Source of the DNA: Myrica gale
Taxonomy: Eukaryota; Streptophyta; Magnoliopsida; Fagales; Myricaceae
Reading direction: 5' to 3'
Length of the DNA: 64,000 bases
Assembly: GCA_963930655.1 (NCBI GenBank)
Contig: OZ005612.1
Coordinates: 8,747,001-8,811,000 of the forward strand
Under the pieces are notes generated by a model. That model did not search any database, was not told the DNA's origin, and worked only from the letters and a program-made list of their open reading frames with translations. Below, one piece after another: positions 32,711-45,142 of the stretch. Every line of letters begins with the position of its first letter. The first letter of the stretch is position 1. The position numbers and the translations under genes are program-made.

Positions 32711-34713
32711 CACTAGAAGAAATGAGACCTTAGGTGACAAATTTTTGGGTGTCAAACTAAATTTTGTCACATAAAGTTATTTTCCCTGACAAACCCTTAA
32801 TTTTGTCACCCAAAATCATTCAGGAACGCTAAATCCGTTCAGACAGGTCCTAGAACCATTCGGACAAATTTGTGATGTGACGAATGAATGAAGTTACTAA
32901 TCGTCACAAATACTTAATTGTTGTCCGAACCCATAAAAAACCGTCCGGACACGTATCTAGATGAGAAAATCCAAATCTTCGTAATTGAGTGACGATTAGA
33001 ATCGTCACAAATTTTTCAAGTCCATCCGGATGTTATTTTGAAAACGTCCGCACAGACTTTACCTAACGAATAATGATCGTTAGCACATAGTGACAAATTA
33101 AAAATCAATATGAACACTCAATACCATCTAGATACACGAGCGTTCCAACGCCGAAAAAATAACTCGTCCGAACTCGAAAAACATGTCTGCACATGTACGA
33201 ATGCTTGCTCCATGAATCGTGTGATTCCACGTTGTAAAACTTCACACACGTGATGTCGAAACCATACAAACATTCACAAATCGTCTGGACGCATGTAAGT
33301 TCTAGAAGATTTTTGAATCTGCCATATTTAATGACGTTGAATTTGATTGGGCCACGTGTGAATCTAACCGTTGAGAACCGTCCGAACACTTAAGGAAGTC
33401 GTGCAGACGCCCAGCCTGTCCTATAAATCCCCACTAGACTCGTCAAAATCACATTTTCACTATCTTTTCTCTCAAACTATTTCAAGATTTGTTTCGAGAT
33501 CTCTCAAACAACTTCAGGTAAAACCTTCTTCGTGGCTTTGCTTTTCAATTTCATGCTTTTCAATCTAATACTTTACAATTTTATTGTTTTTTTGTGGGAT
33601 AATAATGTTGTTTTCTTTGTGTTCATCAAAGTACCGTTTGGACTCTTGAATATGGACATCCGGACGTCATGCATAGAATCTGGATGCCTTCTAAATGGAA
33701 ATTTCAACATTTGAGTTACGTGCGACCTGGTTATAGTTCGGACGGTTTTTGCTAGGCTGACAATGGATCATTCCGGGAAAAGTATCACCAATACCGGGGC
33801 ACAGACAAAGCGACCAGCTTGGGCGGACGCTTTAGTAGTGGAGCTAATGGAAAGTATTTGGGCAATAGTGGAGCCGACGTATATATTGTGCATAGAGCTC
33901 CATACCCGCTTGATCAATCTGGAGAATAATTTTGCTCTAACAAAGAGGACTCAGAGGGACGAGCTGAATGATATGCAGAGTATTGAATATCTTTCTATTT
34001 TTTTTTTTTTACAAATTATTTTTAAAAATTTAATTAAATTTATTCAAATACGTGACAAATGGTTTGAACAGTAATAAAACCGTCCAAATAGTTTTTGTTG
34101 TTATGACGTGCGCACGCTTAATAATCTGTCCGAACACTTCCGTCCGTCCGCAGGGTTATTCTTCCGTGCACACGATCCTTTAATTAAACAACCATTCGAA
34201 CAAGAAAAAAATACGTTCCAACGTGTTCAACAAAATAGGCATCCGCACTGTCGATGTAAGTGTTCGCACGGTTTTTGAGGTAACAAAAAATTGTTTCGTC
34301 ATAAATTAAACAACGGTGCAGACGTCTTTATGTGTCGTGCGGACGATTATATATTACTGTGTGCATGTTTTTTCCATGACAAAATGCATTTCGTCACATT
34401 GAACCAAACGTTTGCACTCTTCATGCGAACGTAAGGAGAGTACGTTTGCACCTTTCATGCGAACGGATGGAGTGTACTGGCATGAAGATTTTGAATTTCG
34501 TCAATATGGCAGAAAAGCGTTTGGACGGTATATGTTTCCGTCTGGATGATTTCAAATAACAAACACGGATATTGTCACCTAAAACTTTTGCTGACAGAGT
34601 TTAGGTGACAAACCGGGTGACAACTCGATTTTGTCACCCAAAACCTTTGGTGATAAAAATAGCATTTTGGGTGACAATTTTTTTTGACACCCAAAGTGAT
34701 TTTTGTTGTAATG
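32711..34713. mobile_element. CACTA-like element, 2.0 kb, TCG target duplication
   Basis: Left end CACTAGAAGAAATGAGACC; right end read inward CATTACAACAAAAATCAC. TCG is repeated at 32708-32710 and 34714-34716, and copy 1 at 7942-7944 shows the same site with one TCG and no insertion. The subterminal zones carry inverted TTTTGGGTGTCA and TTGTCACCCAAA motifs and many GTCCGAAC/GTCCGGAC motifs. A TATA-like CTATAAATCC lies near 33420, and a short frame (33763-34074) has no clear match. At 2 kb it is non-autonomous. Confidence 0.9.
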
Positions 34714-35351
34714 TCGGTGATCAAAGTCTTAGACTATTTAAATCAGGCGTGTTTAGTAGATCAACATGTGGGCCGGGGCCAAATCTTCCATTTCTTATTT
34801 CCTCCTATACCACGGGAAGAAAGCTGGGGGGATTACTTTCTTTTCCTGGTCAAATGGGTCGAAGAATTTAAAAGACGTACGAAATTACAGCTGCAAAACC
34901 CTATTGACTTTTTAAATTAATCTCTTCAAACAAGTTGGATGACTGATTTTTCTGACCTGACAACAGATATATTACGAGCCATCAATGAACTAGCTACCTA
35001 TATAAGCCCCACCACATCTAATTGCACTGAGATATGCTTGGATTGATCTAGGCAGCAAATAGCAATAGACTTCAATCAATATGCTAATTAGCACTGTAGA
35101 CTATACTTGACACATTGCATTTTTACATATTGTAACCACATTTTTACTATTAAATATAGACGCGGAGTGTACTAAACATATTGGTAGTTTATCATACAAT
35201 ATGTTAAGTTTGAAAATTTTGGGTGCATAGTGCATACAAATATAATTTTTCAAATAAAAAATAATCTCTTTAGCTATTCATTATTAGGCCTACACATTGA
35301 AACATTTGGATCTTATTTGACATTTCTATGTTCAACAAAGGCTGCGCCTCC

Positions 35352-37254
35352 GAGAGTGTTTGGGCTTGTAGGAAGTCCAATTCCTTTTTATGGGCGGGTT
35401 CGAATAAAGCTTGTAGAAGGTCGTTCCTAATTGTTAGAGTCCCATTTCTTTTACTTGTTCTTTGATCCTTATAAACTTAAAACTCTAATTTTAATTGGGA
35501 TAGTCCAATCTGAGAATGTCAATGACATTATTTTCATGTGTAAAACAATATATTTATAAATGTAATTTTCATTTTAGAAAGTACATAGCAACTTGGTTGG
35601 TCTATAAAGATTGTGGAGGCTAAAAGAATGTGGTAGAAACTTTTGGAAGCGTGCTGGTTGCGTCTGGAAAGTTTAGGATTTATTGCAGAACAATTGGAAG
35701 GTTTTTTCTATTGGTATAGTTAGCCTAAGGTTAGCGTGGCGGGATTTCACCAGACTTCAAATTAAAATTCTAAAAATTCGCCCAGACCTCAAAATGACTT
35801 CGTTTTACCTTTATACCCTCACTAAAACAGTATACAAACCTTTCCCTAAGCCTTTGCCTCATTATGATGACTATTTAATATTTTTGCTTCCCAAAATCCT
35901 CGCTAAACGAATATCCTCTGTTTTTATCTCATTCTGTGAAAATCTAATCTGTTCATATATGATTGAGAGAGTCTGATTTCTTCCCTCTAGTGGAAAGTTG
36001 TGAGTGAGGGAGATTGTTGATTGAAGAGCTATTCATTCCTACTCGGTTGCTGTTAAGATTGCATCAACAGGATTGAAGGATCTTGAGGGTTTTTCAAGAT
36101 TGATCGCTGCTAAAAGTTTTTAGAAGAATGGTTGACAAGTTCATCGACATCCAAAAGAACTGACCTCAGAAGGTTTCTTAGGTGACTTTATTGAAGATTG
36201 GGGGATCTGAAAAGTAAAGGGAGTTTGCTTAGGATGTCTGTCTTGTAAAGTTCAAAAGTTCTTAGTTGATCGATTGGTATGGTCATCGCACACCGGGAGT
36301 GTTTTTATCTCTTGGAGGAAGTCATCCTCGAGATTTTCACTTTGTAACCAAAATCGTGCTGTCGTCTCTATTTTCGTTATTCTTGTGATCTTTAAATGTG
36401 CTAACCATTATCTTGTTTGATATTTTGCAGATCTAAGGTGTTGGAAAATTGATTTTTAATAATTAGTATTAGATTGCTAATATTTGATCTCAATATTAGA
36501 TCTAAGTTGGTTGATATTAGATTTGTTATTAGCTTTTAAGATTGTTGGTATTTGGGAAGATTACAGATGCTGTAAAATACACATAGTCTTTGATTTTATA
36601 ATTGCTGGAAAATCATATTGCCTTGGGTTTTGTGTTGCTGTAAAATAGCTATAGGATTGGTTTTATCATTGTTGGAAAATCTGCAGTGTTGAATTTAGAG
36701 CTGTTGTAAAATAGATAGAACATTATTTTTAGAGTTGCTGTAAAATCCATTTAACAGAGAGTTTATTCTTGTTGTCCAGTTCATATTACAATAAAGTATT
36801 AGTGGTGTAAAATCTACCAAGTGTGTTTATTTTACAGATCTTTACTTGTTGATTGACTGAAAAATTTGTAGAGCTATTTTTCTGTATATAAAAAGAAAGT
36901 GTTGATTATTTTTTAAATATCTATTCACAATCGTTTTAGGTAACTCTTCAACCTGATCCTTGCCCTTCCAAGATTTTAGAAAGTGCGATCCTTCTTCCAG
37001 TCATGTTCAAGTTATAAATCATTTAAACAAAAAAAAAAATCTACTAGTAAACGAAATGACAATAGATCACCAAGGTCGAATTAGCAAAGACATCTTACTC
37101 AATTATGATAAATGTCAATGCAAGAAACAAAGGGAAAAAACCAGCAAAAAGTCAACATCATAACAAAATCAACTGTAGCAATCAAATGTAGAAATATCCA
37201 TACGACAGCCCCAATCACCACACAATCAATAGTAGAAATTTTGGAATAATCCTG
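35352..37254. other. Unclassified 1.9-kb insertion in duplication copy 2
   Basis: Absent from copy 1 between CGACTCC and AAAGGTCC (near 8655). It contains no domain I recognise; the longest frame (35683-35976, 97 residues) is unassigned. Several GCTGTAAAAT/GTTGGAAAAT units repeat between 36540 and 36760, and an A-rich run lies near 37030. The ends show no obvious inverted repeats or target duplication. An LTR-like or untranslated leader piece is possible. Confidence 0.5.
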
Positions 37255-37436
37255 AAACATCCAAAGGTCCGTACCATATTATATACGAATCCCCCAATTG
37301 ATGTAATCATAAAGTCGCATTTCAAGGCCCAAATGCCCGCAATGGAATCATGATCCTTTGGAGTAGAGATTTCCGAGAGTTAATAAGGACTAATTATATT
37401 TTGTGAGTGGCGCTAAAACAAAAAGGGTGGTTCTTG

Positions 37437-38653
37437 TGTTGGAAATATGCCCTCGAAACCAATTATTAGAATAATTATGAGATAATTATTTATTTTATCT
37501 GCACATGTATTTATTACTTTTTGGGTATAATGTTGTGACATGAGATGTTACACAGATATATTGGTAAGTGAAATTGTAGAAAAGTCATGCCGATGATTAA
37601 TGAATCAAAGGCAGGGAGTATGGCTTATCGGTTCCTTGTTCACTTGACCGTTGTTCTAGACCGAGGTACATGTTTATGTACAAATAGGTCTACACTCGTT
37701 GTGCCTCTATTAAAATAGGATGATGGACTCCGTCATTGGGGTAGGGACCTTAAGCAGACGAGTGAGTGCACTGTAAGAGTACATGCACTGAACGGGATCG
37801 CATATGAATACCTTCTGGAAGTGATCACTGATGTAGATAAGGTATTCAGCACAATTAGTTTATTGTATCCTTAGACCTGAGAGGTTTATGCAGGTTTGTT
37901 TGTTGTGTACTTGTACTTTGACCGAGTCATTTGGTGATGATTTTTCTAGGTCAAATATTCCAGACAACGTTGGGTCTTGTATATGATAAATGAGCTTGTG
38001 TAAATGCTCAACAAGGAATCCACCAGTCTCTTTGTGAGACAGTATATTCAGTATATCTGTATAGGGTTGGACTTGAAAAGAAATCACTGATCAGTGTATG
38101 TTTGCGAAAATGTTTTTCGAAATTAATATATATTATATATTTATTTGTGAGAGTCCAACGAGTTACAGATTGTGAATTAAGAATTATATGAGCTAGAGAC
38201 TTAATCAGTGATATTATTCCGGTCATATTAGCCCATGTGAAATATACTATGGTGGAAGGATAAATAAACAAATAATTGTTAGCAAAAGGGATTTCATGAA
38301 AAATAGTCTCACTATCTCGGGGGTCAATTGTGATATGTTAATGGACATGATCACAATTTGTAGAAGCATATAAATTCGGAATACAGAATATAAGGGAGTT
38401 AATGAAAAAGAGTTTTTCATGATGATCCTACGGTCGAGATTTGAGATCCCTAAACATCCCACGCATATGCACAGGAGAAATTCTGAGAGAGCCATTATAA
38501 ATAGCTCAGAACTTCATTTGAGAGGAAGGAAGATGATAATACGAGAAAACTTTATCTCTCTCAACCTGTGTGCGTGGATCTGAAGGAGAACGCTTGGACT
38601 GCTTTGATTTCAACGATCCTGTCTTCCGCTGCGCCGATCCATCGATCCTAACA
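37437..38653 (+). mobile_element. Copia element A: 5' LTR
   Basis: Starts TGTTGGAAATATGCCCTCGA, a start shared by many plant Copia LTRs, and ends GATCCTAACA. A tRNA-iMet-like primer site follows two bases later. It has landed in copy 2 of the segmental duplication. The element's 3' half and 3' LTR are not in the window; it is cut at 41713 by element B. Confidence 0.88.
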
Positions 38654-38655
38654 AC

Positions 38656-38667
38656 TGGTATCGGAGC
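38656..38667 (+). other. Primer-binding site of Copia A
   Basis: TGGTATCGGAGC is complementary to the 3' end of initiator methionine tRNA with one mismatch from the usual TGGTATCAGAGC. Confidence 0.85.
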
Positions 38668-39239
38668 GAGGTTTGTGAAATCTCACAATTCCAGGTTAGT
38701 TTCTCTCTCTAACTCACGTATGAAAATTTTCGTGTTCTTCGTGTTCAAATGAGATTTGAAGCGAAGAAATGCGATTATTGTTGATTAAGTGTTAATCCAT
38801 ACGGTATAGCATGATTGTATATGCTTGGATCTGCTTTTTCTTGAGAGAAAAATGAGAATCGGGCCACTTTTCCCAAGATGCCTATGGTTTTGTTTCTGCC
38901 CGTGCTCTCATCAATCTTCATGGCTTAAGAGTTAGGCTAGATGGCAATCGGTTTATGTTTTTGAGAGACAAAGAACATATTCCTTTGTGCTATTCGCGTA
39001 TGCTTTGAAGAGAGAGAAGGGCAAACCTCTCCAGCCCGTGGGTTTTGTTTTTGGTTGGAAAGGAGAAAACGGTTTTTACTCATGCCCGTGGGTCTGTCTG
39101 GAAATTGGTTGATCTTTGTGTTTTTTGTTGAGATCTGTTACATTAGATGTTAGATCTCATGTTTTCTTTGTGAAAGATTGTATTTGGGTTATTAGGTTGT
39201 GATTTTTGGTTGAAAAATCATGGTTCACGATGAGAAAAA

Positions 39240-40010
39240 CGCAAAGAGGGAGAAAGAGATGTTTATCTCCATCCGGCCGCCACCCGTCGGTGGTGGCTCA
39301 ACTGGACAGAGGAGCGCCCAGTAGGAATGGGACGACCTCCGACCGGAGGTGGGAGGAGAGCCTGCGGCCATGAGGCCGCGGCAAGCTCCTCACACACCCG
39401 TGTGAGACACGGGTGTGGATAGCCTGAACTGCGGCCAACCGCTCGCCGGTAGGCCGCGCCAAGGTCACCACCGGAACAGCCAGCCAACGTCCGGCCTGTG
39501 GCTGGCCGGACGTGGCTAGCCATGGTGGGTGGCGGCCAACTGGGCTGGTTGCCGCCAACCCTTCCCAAAGGGCGCCTAAGCGTCACCCAGGGTATAAGGA
39601 TGCCCTGGGTCGCACGCTTTGGGCCGGGTGGGTAGGGCAACAGTTGCCCTACCCGGCCCACGGCCCAAGGCCCAAAGACCCAGCCCAATCGTTGGGCTGG
39701 TTCCATAAAAAAAAAACAAAAGAAAAAGAGGGAAGGTGTTGATGCCACTCGGGCTGGGCCGGCCCACAGCTCATGGCCGGATGCGATCCGGGCCATGAAG
39801 CCCATGTGGACTGTGGGCTTAGGCCACGGGTCGGACCTGGGCCTTAGGACCCAAACTAGGTCCGGGTTGGACCCCGACCAAGACTCAGATCCGGTCCGGG
39901 TATGACCCAGACCGCTACCCAACACAGACTAGGTCCGGGTTGGACCCGGACCGGTGGGTCAACGGGTCAAACCAATTTGACCAACCCGGTTTGACCGGAT
40001 TATTTTTTAA
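39240..40010. other. GC-rich untranslated leader of Copia A
   Basis: Between the primer site and gag lies about 770 bases of very GC-rich DNA, unlike its surroundings. It includes a near-perfect hairpin (GGGTAGGGCAAC, one base, GTTGCCCTACCC) at 39630-39654. CTAGGTCCGGGTTGGACC occurs twice near 39855 and 39929, beside several GACCCGG-type short repeats. Long minus-strand open frames here are composition artefacts. It may be structured leader RNA. Confidence 0.65.
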
Positions 40011-40675
40011 AAAAAAAACAAAAAACTTATTTTTTTAACAAATTAATATAATTGTTAAATGGGATTGTTTTAGAAGAAAATTAATCCGATGGCCTTCCAT
40101 TGTTGGTATTTGGGAATTTTATTTGATTGATGATTGGTTGAAACTAAAATAGTCACTGTCCAATTGTTGATTTTATAATTTGTCCTGGATAATTCTTGAG
40201 AAGATAAGTGAGGGTATGAGTCGTGGGAAATTTTGACTAAAATAGCAATGCCGACCCATTACAAAATTACATGTCACTTAGACGATGGTTGCACTTAACC
40301 AAATAAACACGTCCACTAAAATAGTGAAGATTGTGTTTATAATGGTGGCCAAACGAAAATCAAGAGTTACGAATATTTGTATACACATAGTATACGACAT
40401 GAGATGGATTCGGGATGAATAGTTGCTTTCGCTTTTACAAGTTGTTGCATAGTTACTAAAATAGGATCATGTTTACATAAGGTAGAAGTTCTTGATACCC
40501 ACTGCAAACACTGAATATAATAGTTATATTCTGCATTTTCTTTGGTTGCTGTGATTGAGTGGGAGGTACCATTAGTTATTCAAAACCCTATGCTAATGGG
40601 AAATTATAAATACATGTGATTTTTTTTCTTGATATGTGTAGATTATTATGTTAAAACCCATTGTCTAAAATTTTA

Positions 40676-41585
40676 GATGATAACAAGCTAACTGGGCTAA
40701 ACTTCCTTGATTGGAAGAGGAATCTCATGATAGTACTCACAGTTGAAAAAGTTGTTCATGTCCTTAAGGATGAGATCCCTCAGATTGCTTTAGCTAATGT
40801 CACGCAAGAGCAAAGAGTTGCTTATGATAAGTGACATGAGGTAGATGAACTTGCTCGATGTTATATCTTGGTCTCGATGACAAATATATTACAGAAGCAG
40901 TGTGAAGACCTAGCTACAAAAGAAAAATTCTTTCTTATCTCCAAGAATTATTTGGAGAACATAGTCGATCTGCACGCCAGCAAGTTATGAAATTGTTGAT
41001 GACCACCACAAAGGTGGAGGGTGCTCTAGTTCGAGATTATGTGTTGAAGATGATATCGTTCATCACTGAACTGGAAACACTAGGTGCAGAGATTGACGGT
41101 GAGACAAAGGTTGGAGCGATAATGACATCTTTGTCTGAATCATTCAACCAGTTCATATTAAACTATAATATGAACAAGATGACGGTGACTTTGTCAGAGC
41201 TGCTCAATATATTGTAAGCAGCTGAGGAACTTATCATACATGAGAAAAGTTCTTTAATGGTAATGGACAAGTCAGCTAGTCATGAACTTAAGCCCAAGGG
41301 GAAGAAGTTCAAGAGGAAAGCGTCTCAATTTAAGAAAGAGGACATGAGCGACTCAAAGAAGCAAGATAAAGGAAATTGTTTCCACTGTGGCAAGCCAGGT
41401 CACTAGAAAAGGACTTGCCCTGCATATCTAGCTTCACTAAAGAAAATTGATCCTTCTGAAGGTGTGCTTATCAATTGGTTTAATGGAGTGTCCATTGAAT
41501 TTAATGTGTCAATTGTTGACACAACCTTTCACTTATGCAATATGATTGCAGGGGTTTGAGAAAAACCAGAAACATGGTGATGAGG
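40676..41585 (+). pseudogene. Copia A gag, decayed
   Basis: The sequence reads as a UBN2-type Copia gag: 'KLTGLNFLDWKRNLMIVL', 'RSARQQVMKLLMTTTKVEG', 'RDYVLKMISFITELE' and the zinc knuckle 'CFHCGKPGH..KRTC' near 41382. Stops occur at 40831, 41215 and 41406, and a frameshift lies near 40970. Two of these stops are of the kind produced by C-to-T change (a glutamine and a tryptophan position). Beyond 41585 only traces of protease follow before element B begins at 41714. Confidence 0.85.
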
Positions 41586-41713
41586 AAGCTGATGGAAACG
41601 AGTGCAAGAGTTGCAGCGACCTCCATTAGAGCTTTTCATTCAAGTCCATGAAAGTTTAAGTTGTAAATTTGGAAGACTATCTTTATGTTCCAGACCTTTT
41701 GTGTGAGTCTAAA

Positions 41714-43422
41714 TGACAACCCAAGAGGGGGGTGAATTGGGTTTAACAAAAACTTACCACTTTTTGAGTAAATATGCAGATATGAAAACTACCCCTCTTT
41801 AACAAATAATAATGTTGATACACTATTTCTCTAGGAATAAAAATTCAGATCTTAATATACTAAATGATAAGCTAAAAATAAGCAATGAATCATGAATCAT
41901 AAAGCATCACAAATATGGATATGTACTAAAATGTAAGAGAGACAGAGTTAGAGAGATAACACCGTATTTTTAGGTGGTTCGGCCAACACTTGCCTACGTC
42001 CACCCCCAAGGCAATTGACTTCCTTGGGCTTCCTTCACTATTGTCCAATAGCAAATACACCTTAGCTTCCCGGATGCTAAGGAACCTTTACAAAGCGTTT
42101 TGCGAGCTCACGCTTCAACTCTCACAAATCCTCACAACTTAGAAGATTTCTTCTACTCTCACAAGCAGGACCAAGTGTTTTCCCAACACTCAAAGGTTTT
42201 ACAAATGATGGCTACAAGGAAGACTCTCTAAATCGAATGAGCAAATGAAGCATACAAATATGGAATGACTCTCTAAGCCAAATAAGCAAGTGGAAATCTC
42301 ACAATATGTGGAATGACTCTCTAAGCCAAATTATCAAATGGAAAGCTCAATAGAGTGCAAGAGGATTAGATTCTAAAAGGAAATCTAAAGTTTGGACGAT
42401 ATGAACACAAACCTTTTTGGTAGATGTGATTTTCCCTCTTCTTCAATGCACTTTCTCTCTCTAGAAGCTAGGGCAAGGAGTGATTGCAAGTGTGTTGTCC
42501 TTTCTTCAAGAAATCTCTCTCTCTTTGGAAGCTAGGTCGTCAATGATGAGCTAGAGAAGAAGATTTGACAAAGGAGCTTTGTTCTTGAATGATTCAGCAA
42601 GTGAAAACTTTGATTCTTGGACTTTCTCTCTCTAGATGTTGCAATATTGGTCGAGCTCTCTTTTCTCTCTCTCCATCTTATTCTTTTTATAGCTTCTAGG
42701 TCTTCAATGGTCATAAGGGTCTTCTTGTAATGTTAGAGTGTTGTTGGAGGTCATTTGAGGCAATTTGGAGACTTTTTGAATCATTTGGCGTCACTCTAGG
42801 AAATTTGAAATTTCGCACAATGTGTCGACACATTGATTGTATGTGTGGACACATTGAACTTGGTCTTGAAATGTAAAGTCTCGGGTGTTAGTTCAATGTG
42901 TCGACACCATGGTCCAATGTGTCGACACCTTCAACACTTAGTCAAAAAAATTGTTTTGAAGGCCAGAAAATGCAAACTCTCGGGTGTTAGTTCAATATGT
43001 CGACACTATGCTCCAATGTGTCGACACCATGCTCCAATGTGTCGACACTTCCAACATAGCCAAAAAATCAATTTGAATCCTAGAAAATGCAAACTCTCGG
43101 GTAGTAGTGCAATGTGTCGACACCATCCAACAATGTGTCGACACTTATAAGTGCCGGAGAGTTTTTCAGCAACTTTAAAGTGTTCAATCCATTCCAAAAC
43201 TTCTTTAAACACCAACAATATGAAAAATTGATCTTATCAACTTATGTAATGATGTTCAACTGCACTTTATATATATTTAAGAGAGATAACCTCAATCCGT
43301 TTGAAATACAACTTGGAAATTGTGGATTGACAATGTAAAATCTAAAAGTCTTTGAAACTAAGAATATTTTGTTATCATCGAAATCATTTATGGATTGTTT
43401 GTAAAACAACATTGGGCTAACA
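41714..43422 (-). mobile_element. Copia element B: 3' LTR
   Basis: On the minus strand it runs TGTTAGCCCAATGTTG to GGGTTGTCA, 1709 bases, with a polypurine tract directly before it. It shares with the element D LTR the 'CACCCCCCTCTTGGGTTG' end block and the GGTGGTTCGGC block (near 41974), so the two families are related. The far side (41713) is the gag of Copia A, the insertion site. The element's 5' half is missing from the window. Confidence 0.85.
42683..43145 (-). promoter_or_regulatory. Element B U3: TGTCGACACA array upstream of TATA box
   Basis: About nine copies of the palindrome TGTCGACA lie at 42821-43145, spaced irregularly in units with 'CTCGGGTGTTAGTTCAAT'. A TATA-like TATAAAAAG is at 42683-42691 on the minus strand, downstream of the array. 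Confidence 0.65.
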
Positions 43423-43437
43423 ATCTCCCCCTTTTTT
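43423..43437 (-). other. Polypurine tract of element B
   Basis: AAAAAAGGGGGAGAT on the minus strand, immediately before the LTR. Confidence 0.85.
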
Positions 43438-44194
43438 ATGATGACAAAACTTTGTTAAAAATATCAATTTGCTAACAAATTGAAAAGCTCCCCCTGAGAA
43501 CAAGCAGGAGTTTTTCATGATATTTTTAGCAAAAAGGACTTTAGGATTTTACAAAAATTTTGCAAGAGTTTCCTTTGAAAATGGAGGTTTCCCAAAATTT
43601 AAAAACACAAAAGAAACACTTCTATAGGCATCCTCCAAACTTCTCAAACTTCCAATATAGCATCAGAACACAAGACTTCATATTAATCCCAATAGAAGGT
43701 TAGGAATATTACCTGGAAGCAAGTCTCACTTTTTCTCAATGAAGTGCAAATGGATAAGCACTTCTCAAATCCTTATAGATACCAAAGAGATAATCAACAA
43801 ATATAAGCATAACCAAATAATTCATTGGAGGCAAATAAATATCAGAGATATGCATAGAAAATGCAAGTCAAGTGATCAGTCCAAAAAGAAATGTTCTCAT
43901 TAAAAGTTGGGAAGTCAACATAATACTTATAAACTTCTCCTAACTTCTCCACATAATTCTTCTAATCTCTCCCCCCTTGGCATCATCAAAAATAGGATAA
44001 GGGGAGGGTAATAGCAGCTGACTATTTAGGTGGAGTCTATGTAGTGGTGGTAAAATGTTTGGATTTTTGGATAGGAGGATGATACTCAATCTCAAACGTC
44101 TTCTGTCATTTCATTCAAGTTGTGGAGAACCAATAAGTCCATTTCAGTACATGACGCTGAAGATTTCTATCAACTTCCATCTGCACCTCATCCT
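43438..44194. other. Element B interior near the 3' LTR
   Basis: Untranslated spacer between accessory ORF and polypurine tract; no domain seen. Confidence 0.5.
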
Positions 44195-45069
44195 TTACAA
44201 CATCATGTATGATTTCAAAAATGCTTGAAACTCAGTAGAGGTTGAAGCCAACTCATCAATAGTAAGCTGAATCACATTTCTAGTCACATGGAGGTTGTTG
44301 TTGACTTGATGTTTGAGGCACCTCATATCCTTATCAAGAGTCCCAAAATACTCTGTATGAACACCAAACAGTTTCTTCATATCTTCAAATCCCATCTTCA
44401 TATTAGTGAACATGTCCTTCATATTCTTACCCAATCTTTTCGGTTTCTTCTCGATTTCAGCAATTGAATCCTCAAGTTTACTAAGGTGAGGCTCACGAGA
44501 ACTAGCAGCAGAAAATAAGGAAGATGATCCAATGTGCAGTGAGGGAAAGAAAATAGGTGTTTGCTTACCCAAAGAAGTCGTATTTCCCTTGGGAGTCCTT
44601 TCAGTTTCAACCTTTTTTTCAAGATCTGAAGCTCATTCATCTTCATTTTAGGGTGTCATCACACCTTTCTTCACCCATTATCCACATCATTTTGAACAAA
44701 CCTCAGTCATATTAATCTCAAGAATATGAAATATATGCATGAAAAGCATCCCATAAACATCTCCAAGAATGTGATGTATTCGAATATTCCAGTTCTTGGT
44801 AATATGATATTACAAACCATATGATGCAATAATCGTCTATGAACAATCAATTCACTGACAATGGGTTTAATAACCTCATAAAGGGTTGGATTATCCAATA
44901 CAACCCTAAATATCAAACCAAATGCATCAAAGAATCTTTTTCCACCATTAGGAGCGGAAATCAGGGAGGTTAATGAAGCAACTGATATGTGTAATATCTC
45001 CCCATTTTCGTAACTATTGACATTCTCAGATGTTGAAATTTGAAGGTTTGCATAAACTAACTTAACCAA
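44195..45069 (-). pseudogene. Element B accessory ORF, broken
   Basis: Two minus-strand pieces. 45069-44707 contains 'MVKLVYANLQ', 'LTSLISAPNGGKRF' and 'RLLHHMVCNIILPRTGIFEY', resembling the PF20167-like domain in element D's accessory ORF ('LRLLHLICTYNLMPRGGH'). 44646-44195 is a coiled-coil-like tail rich in K, E and M. They are separated by a frame change. The position (after pol, before the polypurine tract) is that of the extra ORF of SIRE-like elements. Function unknown. Confidence 0.6.
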
Positions 45070-45142
45070 ATTTATACAAGCAATACACCTTTAATTTCAC
45101 AAGCAAATTCATCCTTGAAATTCAAACATTAAAGCATTCTCA

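Larger units (their letters stand above)
32314..37436. repeat. Segmental duplication, copy 2, with three insertions
   Basis: This matches 7563-8906 through 32314-32710, 34714-35351 and 37255-37436. It is interrupted by a CACTA-like element (32711-34713) and an unclassified 1.9-kb block (35352-37254), and is ended by a Copia LTR that starts at 37437. One ~45-base segment (37347-37393) is inverted relative to copy 1 (8785-8828). The promoter-like CCTATATAAGCCC is kept near 34997. Confidence 0.9.

Noticed and set aside
39263..39925. Long minus-strand open frame of 220 codons in the GC-rich block
   Set aside because: Stops are rare simply because the block is GC-rich; the translation is P/G/R/W-rich with no domain, and other frames of the same block are open too.
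42821..43145. CRISPR-like spaced repeat (TGTCGACACA units)
   Set aside because: Units and spacers vary in length, the repeats are short palindromes, the genome is eukaryotic and the array is inside an LTR.
42833..43218. Cysteine/histidine-rich frame with 'MCRHH' repeats that looks like a metal-binding protein
   Set aside because: It is the TGTCGACACA palindrome array of the element B LTR read as codons.
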